Part shown: positions 7,942 to 15,349 of the stretch, one piece after another
How the letters are laid out: every line of letters begins with the position of its first letter
Numbering within the stretch: the stretch's first letter is position 1
Source of the DNA: an uncultured Bacteroidota bacterium
GTDB taxonomy: Bacteria > Bacteroidota > Bacteroidia > Bacteroidales > VadinHA17
Length of the DNA: 58,458 bases
Assembly: GCA_937864815.1 (NCBI GenBank)
Contig: CALMJY010000331.1
Span: forward strand, 1 to 58,458
Direction: 5' to 3'
The notes under the pieces: model-generated
What the model was told of the DNA's origin: nothing
Databases searched by the model: none
Seen by the model: the letters and a program-made list of their open reading frames with translations, nothing else
Program-made: the position numbers and the translations under genes

Positions 7942-9063
7942 TTATTTTAGTAACTCTATCATTTCCCTGTCAAGTTTCATTCCATTGTAGTTTTCATACC
8001 TCACATCCTTCCTGCCACTGTCGGCAACTCCGAATGATCCCCTGAAGCACCACATTGCATAGCCCCATTTGTTCTGTTTCCATAACTCCAGGTTATTCTT
8101 CAGGAAAGCAAGAGTGACATCATGAGGAGTCTGGTTATAAACTCCGAATTCACCTACATAGACTCCGATACCTTTTGCTTCAATATCCTTCCATGGCTGA
8201 AAATGTTTTATCAGTCTTGACCTGTCCCATAGTTCCCCTTTGTCATCCTTCATCGGCCAGGTTGGAGGTGTATTTAATGGAGAGAATGCCCATGCGGCTT
8301 TGTAATGTGTAACAATACCAGGTGTATAACCTCTGGCACACTGGGCTATTTTCAGGTCAACAAGGTTGGTGCTTGGTCTGAAATCATATCCGTCAATAGC
8401 AATGAGCCTATCAGGATCGATACTCCTTATTTCCCCAACAAGGTATCTTATTACTTTATCGTGCTTCTCCTCCGTGGTACCTGTCGGCTCATTAAAAAGA
8501 TTAAAACTCACCCTGCTGTTCGGTATGCCTTTATATCTCTCCGCAAAATGCTTCCAGTGGAAAGCACATGCTTTCAGTGTTTCCTCGTCATCCCAGATAC
8601 TTGTTTTCTCTTTATACTGAGGTTTGAATACTACATCATTTATTGTATAACCCGGAGACCTGTGGAAATTGATACAGACATGAAGTCCGTACTGCTTACC
8701 CCAGTCAACTGCCTGATCAATTTCTTTCAGATGCTTCTCCTTCAGCTTATACCAGTCGTCCTCCTCACACCAGCATTTATATGACATCGGCAACCTTACG
8801 TAGTTAAATCCGAGTTCACGGATAGCGGCAAAATCAGATTCCCTGAACGGTTCATTCTTAGCTCCCCATTCAGGTGCAATATCCATCCATTCATCGGGTT
8901 TGTGAGTAAATTTCTCCTGGAGATTGAAGCCCTTCCAGAGTGGAAGAGTGTTGTAAGTGATGTCCTTCTGCCCGCTGATCATTTCTGCCTTTAATGCTCC
9001 TGAGTTTATTAAAGCCAGTGCCCCAGCGGCGGATGTTGTTTTAAGGAATTCTCTTCTTTTCAT
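7942..9063 (-). CDS. Tat-exported GH5 family glycoside hydrolase
   Basis: The 373-residue protein opens with a Tat signal (KRREFLKTTSAAGALALINSG). The TIM barrel shows the GH5 hallmarks: VRLPMSYKCW, INFHRSPG, the acid/base Glu in FNLFNEP (about residue 192) and the nucleophile Glu in VYVGEFGVYN (about residue 305). GH5 enzymes cleave beta-glucans, mannans and related beta-linked glycans; the subfamily cannot be told by eye. It is fifty bases after the URO-D-like gene in the same operon. Tat export of a cofactor-free glycosidase is unusual but frequent in Bacteroidota and Planctomycetota annotations. Confidence 0.88.
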   Translation of the reverse strand: MKRREFLKTTSAAGALALINSGALKAEMISGQKDITYNTLPLWKGFNLQEKFTHKPDEWMDIAPEWGAKNEPFRESDFAAIRELGFNYVRLPMSYKCWCEEDDWYKLKEKHLKEIDQAVDWGKQYGLHVCINFHRSPGYTINDVVFKPQYKEKTSIWDDEETLKACAFHWKHFAERYKGIPNSRVSFNLFNEPTGTTEEKHDKVIRYLVGEIRSIDPDRLIAIDGYDFRPSTNLVDLKIAQCARGYTPGIVTHYKAAWAFSPLNTPPTWPMKDDKGELWDRSRLIKHFQPWKDIEAKGIGVYVGEFGVYNQTPHDVTLAFLKNNLELWKQNKWGYAMWCFRGSFGVADSGRKDVRYENYNGMKLDREMIELLK

Positions 9064-9083
9064 TTACTTGTAGAATCTATTAT

Positions 9084-9111
9084 CGTATGCCGTGTGTCGT
9101 GCGTCGTGCGC
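9084..9111. repeat. Heptanucleotide tandem repeat (CGTRYGY x4)
   Basis: Four in-phase seven-base units, CGTATGC, CGTGTGT, CGTGCGT and CGTGCGC, lie between the GH5 start and the stop of the URO-D-like gene, ending two bases from that stop codon. This is one of several short-period tracts at gene 3' ends in the window. Confidence 0.85.
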
Positions 9112-9113
9112 CC

Positions 9114-10277
9114 TTAAATTTCAATATCAAACTCCCCGAGCTTCAGCGGGTACTTACCGTACTCCCTCACCAGCTTTACAATATAATCATATGTACGGCC
9201 CGAAACAGATCCGGATACAGAATGATCAGACTGGAAGATGAATCCTCCTCCCTTTGCCGCGTTCAGCTTTTTCAGCGTTTCACGCCTTATAAGCTCAAGG
9301 TCATTTGTTTCCCAGATCATTATGTCGTTGTTGCCGCAATATCCTATTTTATTCCTGTAGAGTCTTTTCAGCTTAATGACATCCATCTCGGCTTTTACCT
9401 CAAGCGGATTATACGCATCCAGCCCCATATCGGCAAAATCTCCGAGGATTGCATTAACATTACCGCAGCCATGATAGATAACAGGCAGTTTGTTTTTGTG
9501 GCATTCGTCTATCATTGCCTTAACCCATGGTCTGAAATAATCACGCCAGTAATCCGGATCGAAGAGCATCGAATTTTTGTATGCCACATCACCCCATATC
9601 ACAAATCCGTCGAGAAGCCCTTCGGCTGCTTTTATCTGAGCCCTGGTACCGTCGAGATAGAACTGACCTATCCTGTTTATCACAGCGCCGAGTCTCTGAG
9701 GATACATACCAATCCAGAAGAGAAAATTCTCCTGTCCGATCAGTCTTGTAAGACATTCCGAACATTCAATAATACTGCCGTATACAGGGAAATCAGGCCT
9801 GAGTTTCTTTACCGTATCAATCCAGGGAGCAGAATTTCTTTCAAATCCATCTCCGACACCTGCAATCTGGTTATCGCCCGAAGAAAAGAACCTCCTGGGA
9901 TCGGCAGGATCATCAAACTCAAGGGCCTCCAGCTTTTCAATTGAAGTTGTGTCAAACGATATCCATTCAGGCATCGGAAAATCAAATCTCTTCCTTATTG
10001 TTGCCAGAAATCCTGTTTTGATAACCACCTCTTCACTATTCTCGCGGACAGTTTCAAACGCTTGTATGAAGGGATCCATATTGGGAGTTGTCACTATCCA
10101 GTCGAGATCGTAATAATAATATGGACTGGCATCTTCAGGCAGTTTAAGTTCCTCACGCCACCTTCGTATAAAGCTCCCCCAGAAAAAATCACTTATCGGG
10201 ATCCTGTCGGGCTCCTGGTGATTCAGGGCCTTTTTCATCCTTTCAAGCTTTGCAAGGCAGTTTGCTGTACGGTTCAT
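9114..10277 (-). CDS. URO-D superfamily (MtaA-like) protein 1
   Basis: The 387-residue protein belongs to the uroporphyrinogen decarboxylase superfamily, which includes both HemE and the cobalamin:coenzyme methyltransferases MtaA/MtbA. It opens with the MtaA-type ERMKKALNHQEPDRIPISDF rather than the HemE motif RQAGRY. It keeps a putative zinc site His-Gly-Cys (about 269-271) with a later Cys in GYCGNND (about 314), like the H-x-C...C site of MtaA. The gene starts one base after the stop of the GH95-like gene (TGA-T-ATG), implying translational coupling. It is cytoplasmic (no signal). Role inferred: methyl transfer linked to glycan use; no corrinoid protein is in the window. Confidence 0.8.
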   Translation of the reverse strand: MNRTANCLAKLERMKKALNHQEPDRIPISDFFWGSFIRRWREELKLPEDASPYYYYDLDWIVTTPNMDPFIQAFETVRENSEEVVIKTGFLATIRKRFDFPMPEWISFDTTSIEKLEALEFDDPADPRRFFSSGDNQIAGVGDGFERNSAPWIDTVKKLRPDFPVYGSIIECSECLTRLIGQENFLFWIGMYPQRLGAVINRIGQFYLDGTRAQIKAAEGLLDGFVIWGDVAYKNSMLFDPDYWRDYFRPWVKAMIDECHKNKLPVIYHGCGNVNAILGDFADMGLDAYNPLEVKAEMDVIKLKRLYRNKIGYCGNNDIMIWETNDLELIRRETLKKLNAAKGGGFIFQSDHSVSGSVSGRTYDYIVKLVREYGKYPLKLGEFDIEI

Positions 10278-10278
10278 A

Positions 10279-12720
10279 TCATAAAGATTTTAGTACAATT
10301 TCCTCTCCCTTTTTTGTTTCCCTTTCAATTACACCTTCAGGGCTTACTAACCTGAGCTTATTTCCTGCTTCACTTAATATCCTGATATTCGCTATTTTAC
10401 CATTCCTTAACTGCGCACTTACAAGAAATGCACCTGCAGCCCTGAGCTTATAAAATTCAGCATCTTTGTCAGAAGGCCAGTTCGGGAAAAGCCTTATCTC
10501 ACCTTTGTAGCTTTGCATCATACATTCATTAATAACTGCAGGCAGTGCAAAGTTCTCGAACCATACCCCCATGTGATCCATGAATCCATAATTCCCAAAG
10601 TCATTGTACCTGCCGTGAACCTGAATTGCCCGGTCAGATGCTGTACCGTTTGGCAACAGACAATAGTATATCTGTCTTTTGAACTTTTCCAGATCAAGCA
10701 TTCCTATCCTTGCAGCCTGCAGGTTTTTGAATACCAGGTCGTTTCCTCCTTCATTCTGCTGATTCATGAAAGTATTTTTCACCAGATTAAGTGTCTCCGG
10801 ATCTGAATGCAGACCATGATCCTCTCCGGGAAAAACTGTTATCAGCACATTTGGAACATTGTAAACAACCTGGTCATGTTCACCCGGTACTGATACTATA
10901 ACCTTCCCGTATTTGTCTGAATCAGCAGTGGGGTAATCAGGGTAATTTTCGAGGATATCTACAACATCAGCAAGCAGGGAAGCCTCACTTTCCTTCAGGT
11001 CAAGGACATTAACAGCTTCCTGAAAAGCCTTAAAGATGAACTTAATAAGAGTCAGGTCAACAGTGCAGTCGAAATTATATTTAAATCCCGGCCTCAGTGC
11101 ATAAAGTTCAGGTGGTATAGTCGGAAATACATGGTATTTGTTATCATTCCATTGCGGACCTCTTGCCTCAGGTCGCTTCATATAGGCAACAAGGAATTCA
11201 ACTGCTGCCTTAATTGGTTCATAGCCCCTGTTTTTCAGGTACTCCTTATCGCAGGAATAAAGATAATGCCACCACAATCCCTGGACTGCCCAGGGAGTTT
11301 CACAGATTTCCCATCCCCAGTGCGGGACAGGATATGGATTCATGGTCATTTCCACAGGGTATGCCGAGTGAGGAAAATATGCCCCGGGAAGCTTATAGTA
11401 TTCCCTGGCCCAGCTTCTGCTCACATCCATCAGAAATTCAATAAGACTTACATATGACAGGTTCTTTTCAAGGTGATTGCTGGAGAATGTCACCCAGAAG
11501 GGTTGCTGTGTATTATAGTTCATATGATAATCGCCATGCCATGCAGTTCCTATGTTGTTGTAACTCCAGTTGGCAAACAATCCGGGGGTATTAACACCCT
11601 CTTTTACAGCACAATTCAGGAAATAAAGATTGTGGTACCATATCTTTTCCAGGAACTGGTCTTCAAGAGCCACTCCCGATTTATTCCAGTATTCCTTCCA
11701 TAATCCATCGCTCATTTCACGGGATGCTTCAAAATCCTGAAAGGAAGGATCCTGAAGGTTCTCAGGTGCCGGCGGCAGGGAGGAGCTTAAATCCTCATCA
11801 AGAGTTATATAGCCAACAAAACTATCCTTTCCCGTGATTGAGCCTTCCAGCTTACCCATGCTTTCATTATTACCATCCCAGTTTATCCTGGAGGTCTTTT
11901 TAAGTTCAGAATTCACCTTCACTGAAAGGGAAAATGCTTCATCTTTAGGATGACCTTTTGTCGGGTCGTATACAGCTGGTTCCTCATATGGCATAATCTG
12001 CCTGAATGAAAGTGTTCCTCGGGAAAGGTCCTCAGTAATTCCATATGCCGGAAATTCATTCGGTGTTGACGGATCAGGCATAACATGTACCCTGTCAAAT
12101 ACGCTGGCTGCCGGGGATCCGGTTTCATCGACAAGTCTCATCCATAATTTATCATCAACCATATCAGCAAAGACCTGAAGTACTATATGTTTCTTTTCAT
12201 TGGTCAGAAGATAAACCTCACACATACCGTTAGATATATCGAGCTTATGACCAAGCATTTCTGCATTCCTCAGATCAAATCCCAACAATACTGATCCGCA
12301 TGGAAACGGACGGGGATATGGTTTCCTGTAATTCTCAGCTGCCATGGTGCTGTATTCGGCATACCAGGGGTCATCGGTAAGAAGTGCAAGTGTATCGGGT
12401 ATTGATTTAACCTTATTAAATACATAGTCAAAGGTTTTAATCTTTTCCCTGTTATCCTCAGCCACACGTATATCCCAGACATTATTATGTCCGAAATAAA
12501 TTACGATTGCATCAGGTCTTGTTGTGACTACAGCTCCCATACCACCATTGCCAAGCAATGCACCATCAAAAAAACCAATTGCCGGCTTGTTCATTTCTAT
12601 CGGGTGAAGCTTTGCCCTGTCGAAAGAGGAAAATTGGTCAGTACCTGATTTATCATTACTGCAGCCGATAAGGATCAGGGCTATAAAGAAAAAGATTGGT
12701 AACCTGGTCATATTGTTCAT
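10279..12720 (-). CDS. GH95-like lipoprotein glycoside hydrolase
   Basis: The 813-residue protein has a lipobox (LILIGCSND). It shows a GH95-like architecture: an N-terminal beta-sandwich with LLGNGGMGAVV, a central (alpha/alpha)6 barrel with GLFANWSYNN...WHGDYHMNYNTQQPFW, and a C-terminal beta domain with RLFPNWPSDKDAEFYKLRAAGAFLVSAQLRNGKI-type sequence in its last 90 residues, as in alpha-L-fucosidases and alpha-L-galactosidases of that family. The match is distant, so a neighbouring (alpha/alpha)6 family is possible. It would sit on the membrane and act on oligosaccharides in the periplasm or outside. The next gene starts one base downstream. Confidence 0.72.
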   Translation of the reverse strand: MNNMTRLPIFFFIALILIGCSNDKSGTDQFSSFDRAKLHPIEMNKPAIGFFDGALLGNGGMGAVVTTRPDAIVIYFGHNNVWDIRVAEDNREKIKTFDYVFNKVKSIPDTLALLTDDPWYAEYSTMAAENYRKPYPRPFPCGSVLLGFDLRNAEMLGHKLDISNGMCEVYLLTNEKKHIVLQVFADMVDDKLWMRLVDETGSPAASVFDRVHVMPDPSTPNEFPAYGITEDLSRGTLSFRQIMPYEEPAVYDPTKGHPKDEAFSLSVKVNSELKKTSRINWDGNNESMGKLEGSITGKDSFVGYITLDEDLSSSLPPAPENLQDPSFQDFEASREMSDGLWKEYWNKSGVALEDQFLEKIWYHNLYFLNCAVKEGVNTPGLFANWSYNNIGTAWHGDYHMNYNTQQPFWVTFSSNHLEKNLSYVSLIEFLMDVSRSWAREYYKLPGAYFPHSAYPVEMTMNPYPVPHWGWEICETPWAVQGLWWHYLYSCDKEYLKNRGYEPIKAAVEFLVAYMKRPEARGPQWNDNKYHVFPTIPPELYALRPGFKYNFDCTVDLTLIKFIFKAFQEAVNVLDLKESEASLLADVVDILENYPDYPTADSDKYGKVIVSVPGEHDQVVYNVPNVLITVFPGEDHGLHSDPETLNLVKNTFMNQQNEGGNDLVFKNLQAARIGMLDLEKFKRQIYYCLLPNGTASDRAIQVHGRYNDFGNYGFMDHMGVWFENFALPAVINECMMQSYKGEIRLFPNWPSDKDAEFYKLRAAGAFLVSAQLRNGKIANIRILSEAGNKLRLVSPEGVIERETKKGEEIVLKSL

Positions 12721-12757
12721 TTTAAGAATACTAATCTGATATATTATACCTGAAAAA

Positions 12758-12839
12758 CATCCCCCTTACCCCCTTCAAAGGGGGAATAGAGCCTTCTGGC
12801 CCTGCACCCTTACGCCTTCCGCCTTACGCCTTTATCTTA
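12758..12839. repeat. Composite repeat: heptad tract plus CCCCCT palindrome
   Basis: Bases 12805-12839 hold in-phase heptads CACCCTT, ACGCCTT, CCGCCTT, ACGCCTT and TATCTTA. The stop codon of the PQQ-propeller gene (12824-12826) and its last codons lie inside this tract. Next to it, 12758-12790 is a palindrome, CATCCCCCT-N-ACCCCC-TTCAAA-GGGGGAAT, closely matching two copies in the sufB-sufC gap. The element separates two genes of the same operon by about 100 bases. Confidence 0.8.
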
Positions 12840-14062
12840 TACACCATCAACGCACTCCCATGCCTCACATACAGTCTTCCCTTGTAAATCACAGGGTGCG
12901 AGAAATGCGGTCCTTCTCCCAAAGGAATCCTGAACCTGCTGATCGCCTTAAAGGCATTCCTGTCAGCACTCATAAGAGCCATCTCCCCTTTCTTACTGTA
13001 ACAATAGAAAAACCCGTCGGCAAGAAGGATGCTTCCGTCACCGAAATCAGTGAACGAATGAAGTGTTTTGCCATCGGTAATATCAACACACATCCATTTA
13101 TTTGAATTATAAACAGAACCATAGATAAGACCATCCCTCAGTATAAAGCCTTCCATGAGGTTTTTGAAATCCATGTTCCTCCAGAGCTGGGTTACCTTTT
13201 TTCCGTCATCGGATAGCTTTAAGGCAACAAGGCCGTTATTGCTGGTTTCATTCTCACTGGCACAGTAAACTATTCCGTTTGAATACAATGGAACGTTTGC
13301 ATGGATCTTATAAGTCTGGTTCTGGTTTACATCCCAGTAAAACTGGCCTGTTTTTGCATCAACCCCGATTATTGAGCCATCAGTCATTGTAACAATGAGC
13401 TCGGCATTCCTGTGCCGTACATAAATTGAAGAGCAGTAAGCAGAGGGTTTCAGGTTCCCAGGACTTGTCCATATTGTTTCACCTGTAAACCTGTTCAGGC
13501 AGGCCACATTGTCCTTGATCCCTCCCGGGGTGCAGAAGATCCTGTCACCTTCAATGAGCATGTTTTCAACCAGTCCCCATGTTACTTTTCTTGCGCCAAA
13601 GCGATTCTGCATGTCCAATGTCCAGACTTTTTCGCCAGAACCGGCATTAATGCAATATATCACTCCATGCCCGCTCTGGAAATATACCAGGTCGTCAATA
13701 ACAAGCGGGGTGGATCTGGGTCCGGCATAGTTCTCATCCCATTCAGGACCATAAGGCTTTTTCCAGATAAGGTTACCGTTATAATCAAATGCAAAGAGGA
13801 ACCCTGTCTTGTTTTCAAGACCTGTGATAAAAAACCTGTCTTTCCCCGGACCTATGCTTGTGTGTCCTTCTCCCAATCCCTGGTAAGACCATATCATTTC
13901 AGGGCCCTTTTCAGGCCACGCTTTCAGCAAACCTGTCTCAGGTATTATTCCGTTCCGGTCAGGCCCCCTCCACTCATATATCTGCCCGTTGATAATTCCG
14001 GAAAAAAGTATCAGGAGGGTGGTAAATATAATTAAGCGCTTTTTACCCATAGTTTCTGTCAT
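12824..14062 (-). CDS. Secreted PQQ-like beta-propeller (BamB-like) protein
   Basis: The 412-residue protein has a Sec signal peptide (after MTETMGKKR; the ATG four codons in may be the real start). It is built of PQQ-like propeller blades: FLFAFDYNGNLIWKK, VIYCINAGSGEKVWTLD, VACLNRFTGETIWTS and IIGVDAKTGQFYWDVN. These fit proteins annotated as PQQ-binding-like or outer-membrane assembly BamB-like. No quinoprotein dehydrogenase active-site residues were recognised, so a structural or binding role is more likely than catalysis. It is the first gene of the minus-strand glycan operon, divergent from the aldo/keto reductase with a 75-base AT-rich intergenic region that must hold both promoters. 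Confidence 0.8.
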   Translation of the reverse strand: MTETMGKKRLIIFTTLLILFSGIINGQIYEWRGPDRNGIIPETGLLKAWPEKGPEMIWSYQGLGEGHTSIGPGKDRFFITGLENKTGFLFAFDYNGNLIWKKPYGPEWDENYAGPRSTPLVIDDLVYFQSGHGVIYCINAGSGEKVWTLDMQNRFGARKVTWGLVENMLIEGDRIFCTPGGIKDNVACLNRFTGETIWTSPGNLKPSAYCSSIYVRHRNAELIVTMTDGSIIGVDAKTGQFYWDVNQNQTYKIHANVPLYSNGIVYCASENETSNNGLVALKLSDDGKKVTQLWRNMDFKNLMEGFILRDGLIYGSVYNSNKWMCVDITDGKTLHSFTDFGDGSILLADGFFYCYSKKGEMALMSADRNAFKAISRFRIPLGEGPHFSHPVIYKGRLYVRHGSALMVYKIKA

Positions 14063-14137
14063 ATTAAGTTAATCCCGTTAAATATAAGGAAATATTATCT
14101 TAATTTTAACAAGACAATTATCTACAAAACAGAGCCC

Positions 14138-15337
14138 ATGGAAAAGAAAAAATCACAGGCATTAAGCAGAAGAAGTTTTTTGCAGAAAAGCTCATTGGCG
14201 GCACTATCGGCACCACTTTTTAATCTTAATGGTTCTGACTTCAATGGTATGCATTCCGTAAAATCTGCTTTTCCTGCCAAACAGGAATGGAGGAATAAAC
14301 AGGAAGGTATGGTTTACCGGCAGCTTGGAAGAACAGGCCTTATGATTTCAGAACTTGTTTACGGTACAGAGAGAAATTCTCCTGAAAATACCCGTCCAGT
14401 GGAAATTGCATTTGAGAAGGGGATAAATTATTTTGATACCGCTCCGGCTTACAACAGGGGGCTTGCAGAAGAAACTCTTGCAAAAGTATTTAACACTTCC
14501 TCAAAAAGAGATAAGGTTTTCATTGCAACTAAGGTTACTCCTTTTTATACTACCAGAAACAGGCTTTATAAAGAGATATTCGATAAACTAAATGACTCTG
14601 CAAAAGAGGAAATACAGAACAAAGCTAACAGGAGCCGGCTGGAATGCGGAATTGAGAGATCAGAATACTTTATGGTCTACTGGCCTGGGCAAAGAAACCA
14701 GCTCGACGGTGCTTTCCTTAGCAATGCCATGATGGATAAATATGGTGAAAGGGTTGAATCCAGCCCTGAACTGAAAAAAGTAATTATCACCAGTGTTGAA
14801 GAATCACTCAAGAGAGTCGGTACTGAATACTTTGATGTTCTTCATTGCCCGCATGCAGCAGCAACTCCTGAGGAGATAAGTTGTCCTGTAATTATTGAAA
14901 CATTCAGGGAACTGAAGAAACAGGGCAAGGTAAAGCACCTGGGCTTCTCAACGCATCACGGAATGGAAGCCCTGATGAATACTGCTTTTGAACTGGATTA
15001 TTTTGATGTGATACTGCTGGCATATAACGTTATTAACCATGCTTTCCTCGACCCCCTGCTCAGAAAGGCAAAGGATAAAGGCATTGGTCTTATCGCAATG
15101 AAGGCAGCAATGGCTGTTGCAACTCCTTATGACCCTGTACAGGTGCCTGTTCCTCAGTGGAGGGTTGACAAGCTTAATCACATAATCCCTGATGAGATGA
15201 AACTACAGGTCAAGGCATTCCTCTGGGCTCTTCAGAATCAGGATCTCTCAGCTGTGGTTGCCGGCATGTACACTGAGGAAATGGTGCTTGAAAACCTTAC
15301 ATCTGTTGGGAAAAAAATAAATCTTGTACATGCATAA
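14138..15337 (+). CDS. Tat-exported aldo/keto reductase
   Basis: The 399-residue protein carries a Tat signal (SRRSFLQKSSLAALSAPLF) followed by an AKR barrel beginning MVYRQLGRTGLMISELVYGT. The catalytic tetrad is visible: Asp and Tyr in YFDTAPAYNRG, Lys in IATKVT and His in VLHCPHAA. AKRs reduce sugar or carbonyl substrates with NAD(P)H, and Tat export allows the cofactor to be carried out bound. Its stop is 12 bases from the stop of the convergent GH2 gene. By context it probably acts on a sugar released by the neighbouring glycosidases. Confidence 0.88.
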   Translation: MEKKKSQALSRRSFLQKSSLAALSAPLFNLNGSDFNGMHSVKSAFPAKQEWRNKQEGMVYRQLGRTGLMISELVYGTERNSPENTRPVEIAFEKGINYFDTAPAYNRGLAEETLAKVFNTSSKRDKVFIATKVTPFYTTRNRLYKEIFDKLNDSAKEEIQNKANRSRLECGIERSEYFMVYWPGQRNQLDGAFLSNAMMDKYGERVESSPELKKVIITSVEESLKRVGTEYFDVLHCPHAAATPEEISCPVIIETFRELKKQGKVKHLGFSTHHGMEALMNTAFELDYFDVILLAYNVINHAFLDPLLRKAKDKGIGLIAMKAAMAVATPYDPVQVPVPQWRVDKLNHIIPDEMKLQVKAFLWALQNQDLSAVVAGMYTEEMVLENLTSVGKKINLVHA

Positions 15338-15349
15338 AACCTTAGCAGA

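Noticed and set aside
9114-10277. HemE (heme biosynthesis uroporphyrinogen decarboxylase)
   Set aside because: The RQAGRY substrate-binding motif is missing, the N-terminus is of MtaA type, and the neighbours are glycan genes, not heme genes.
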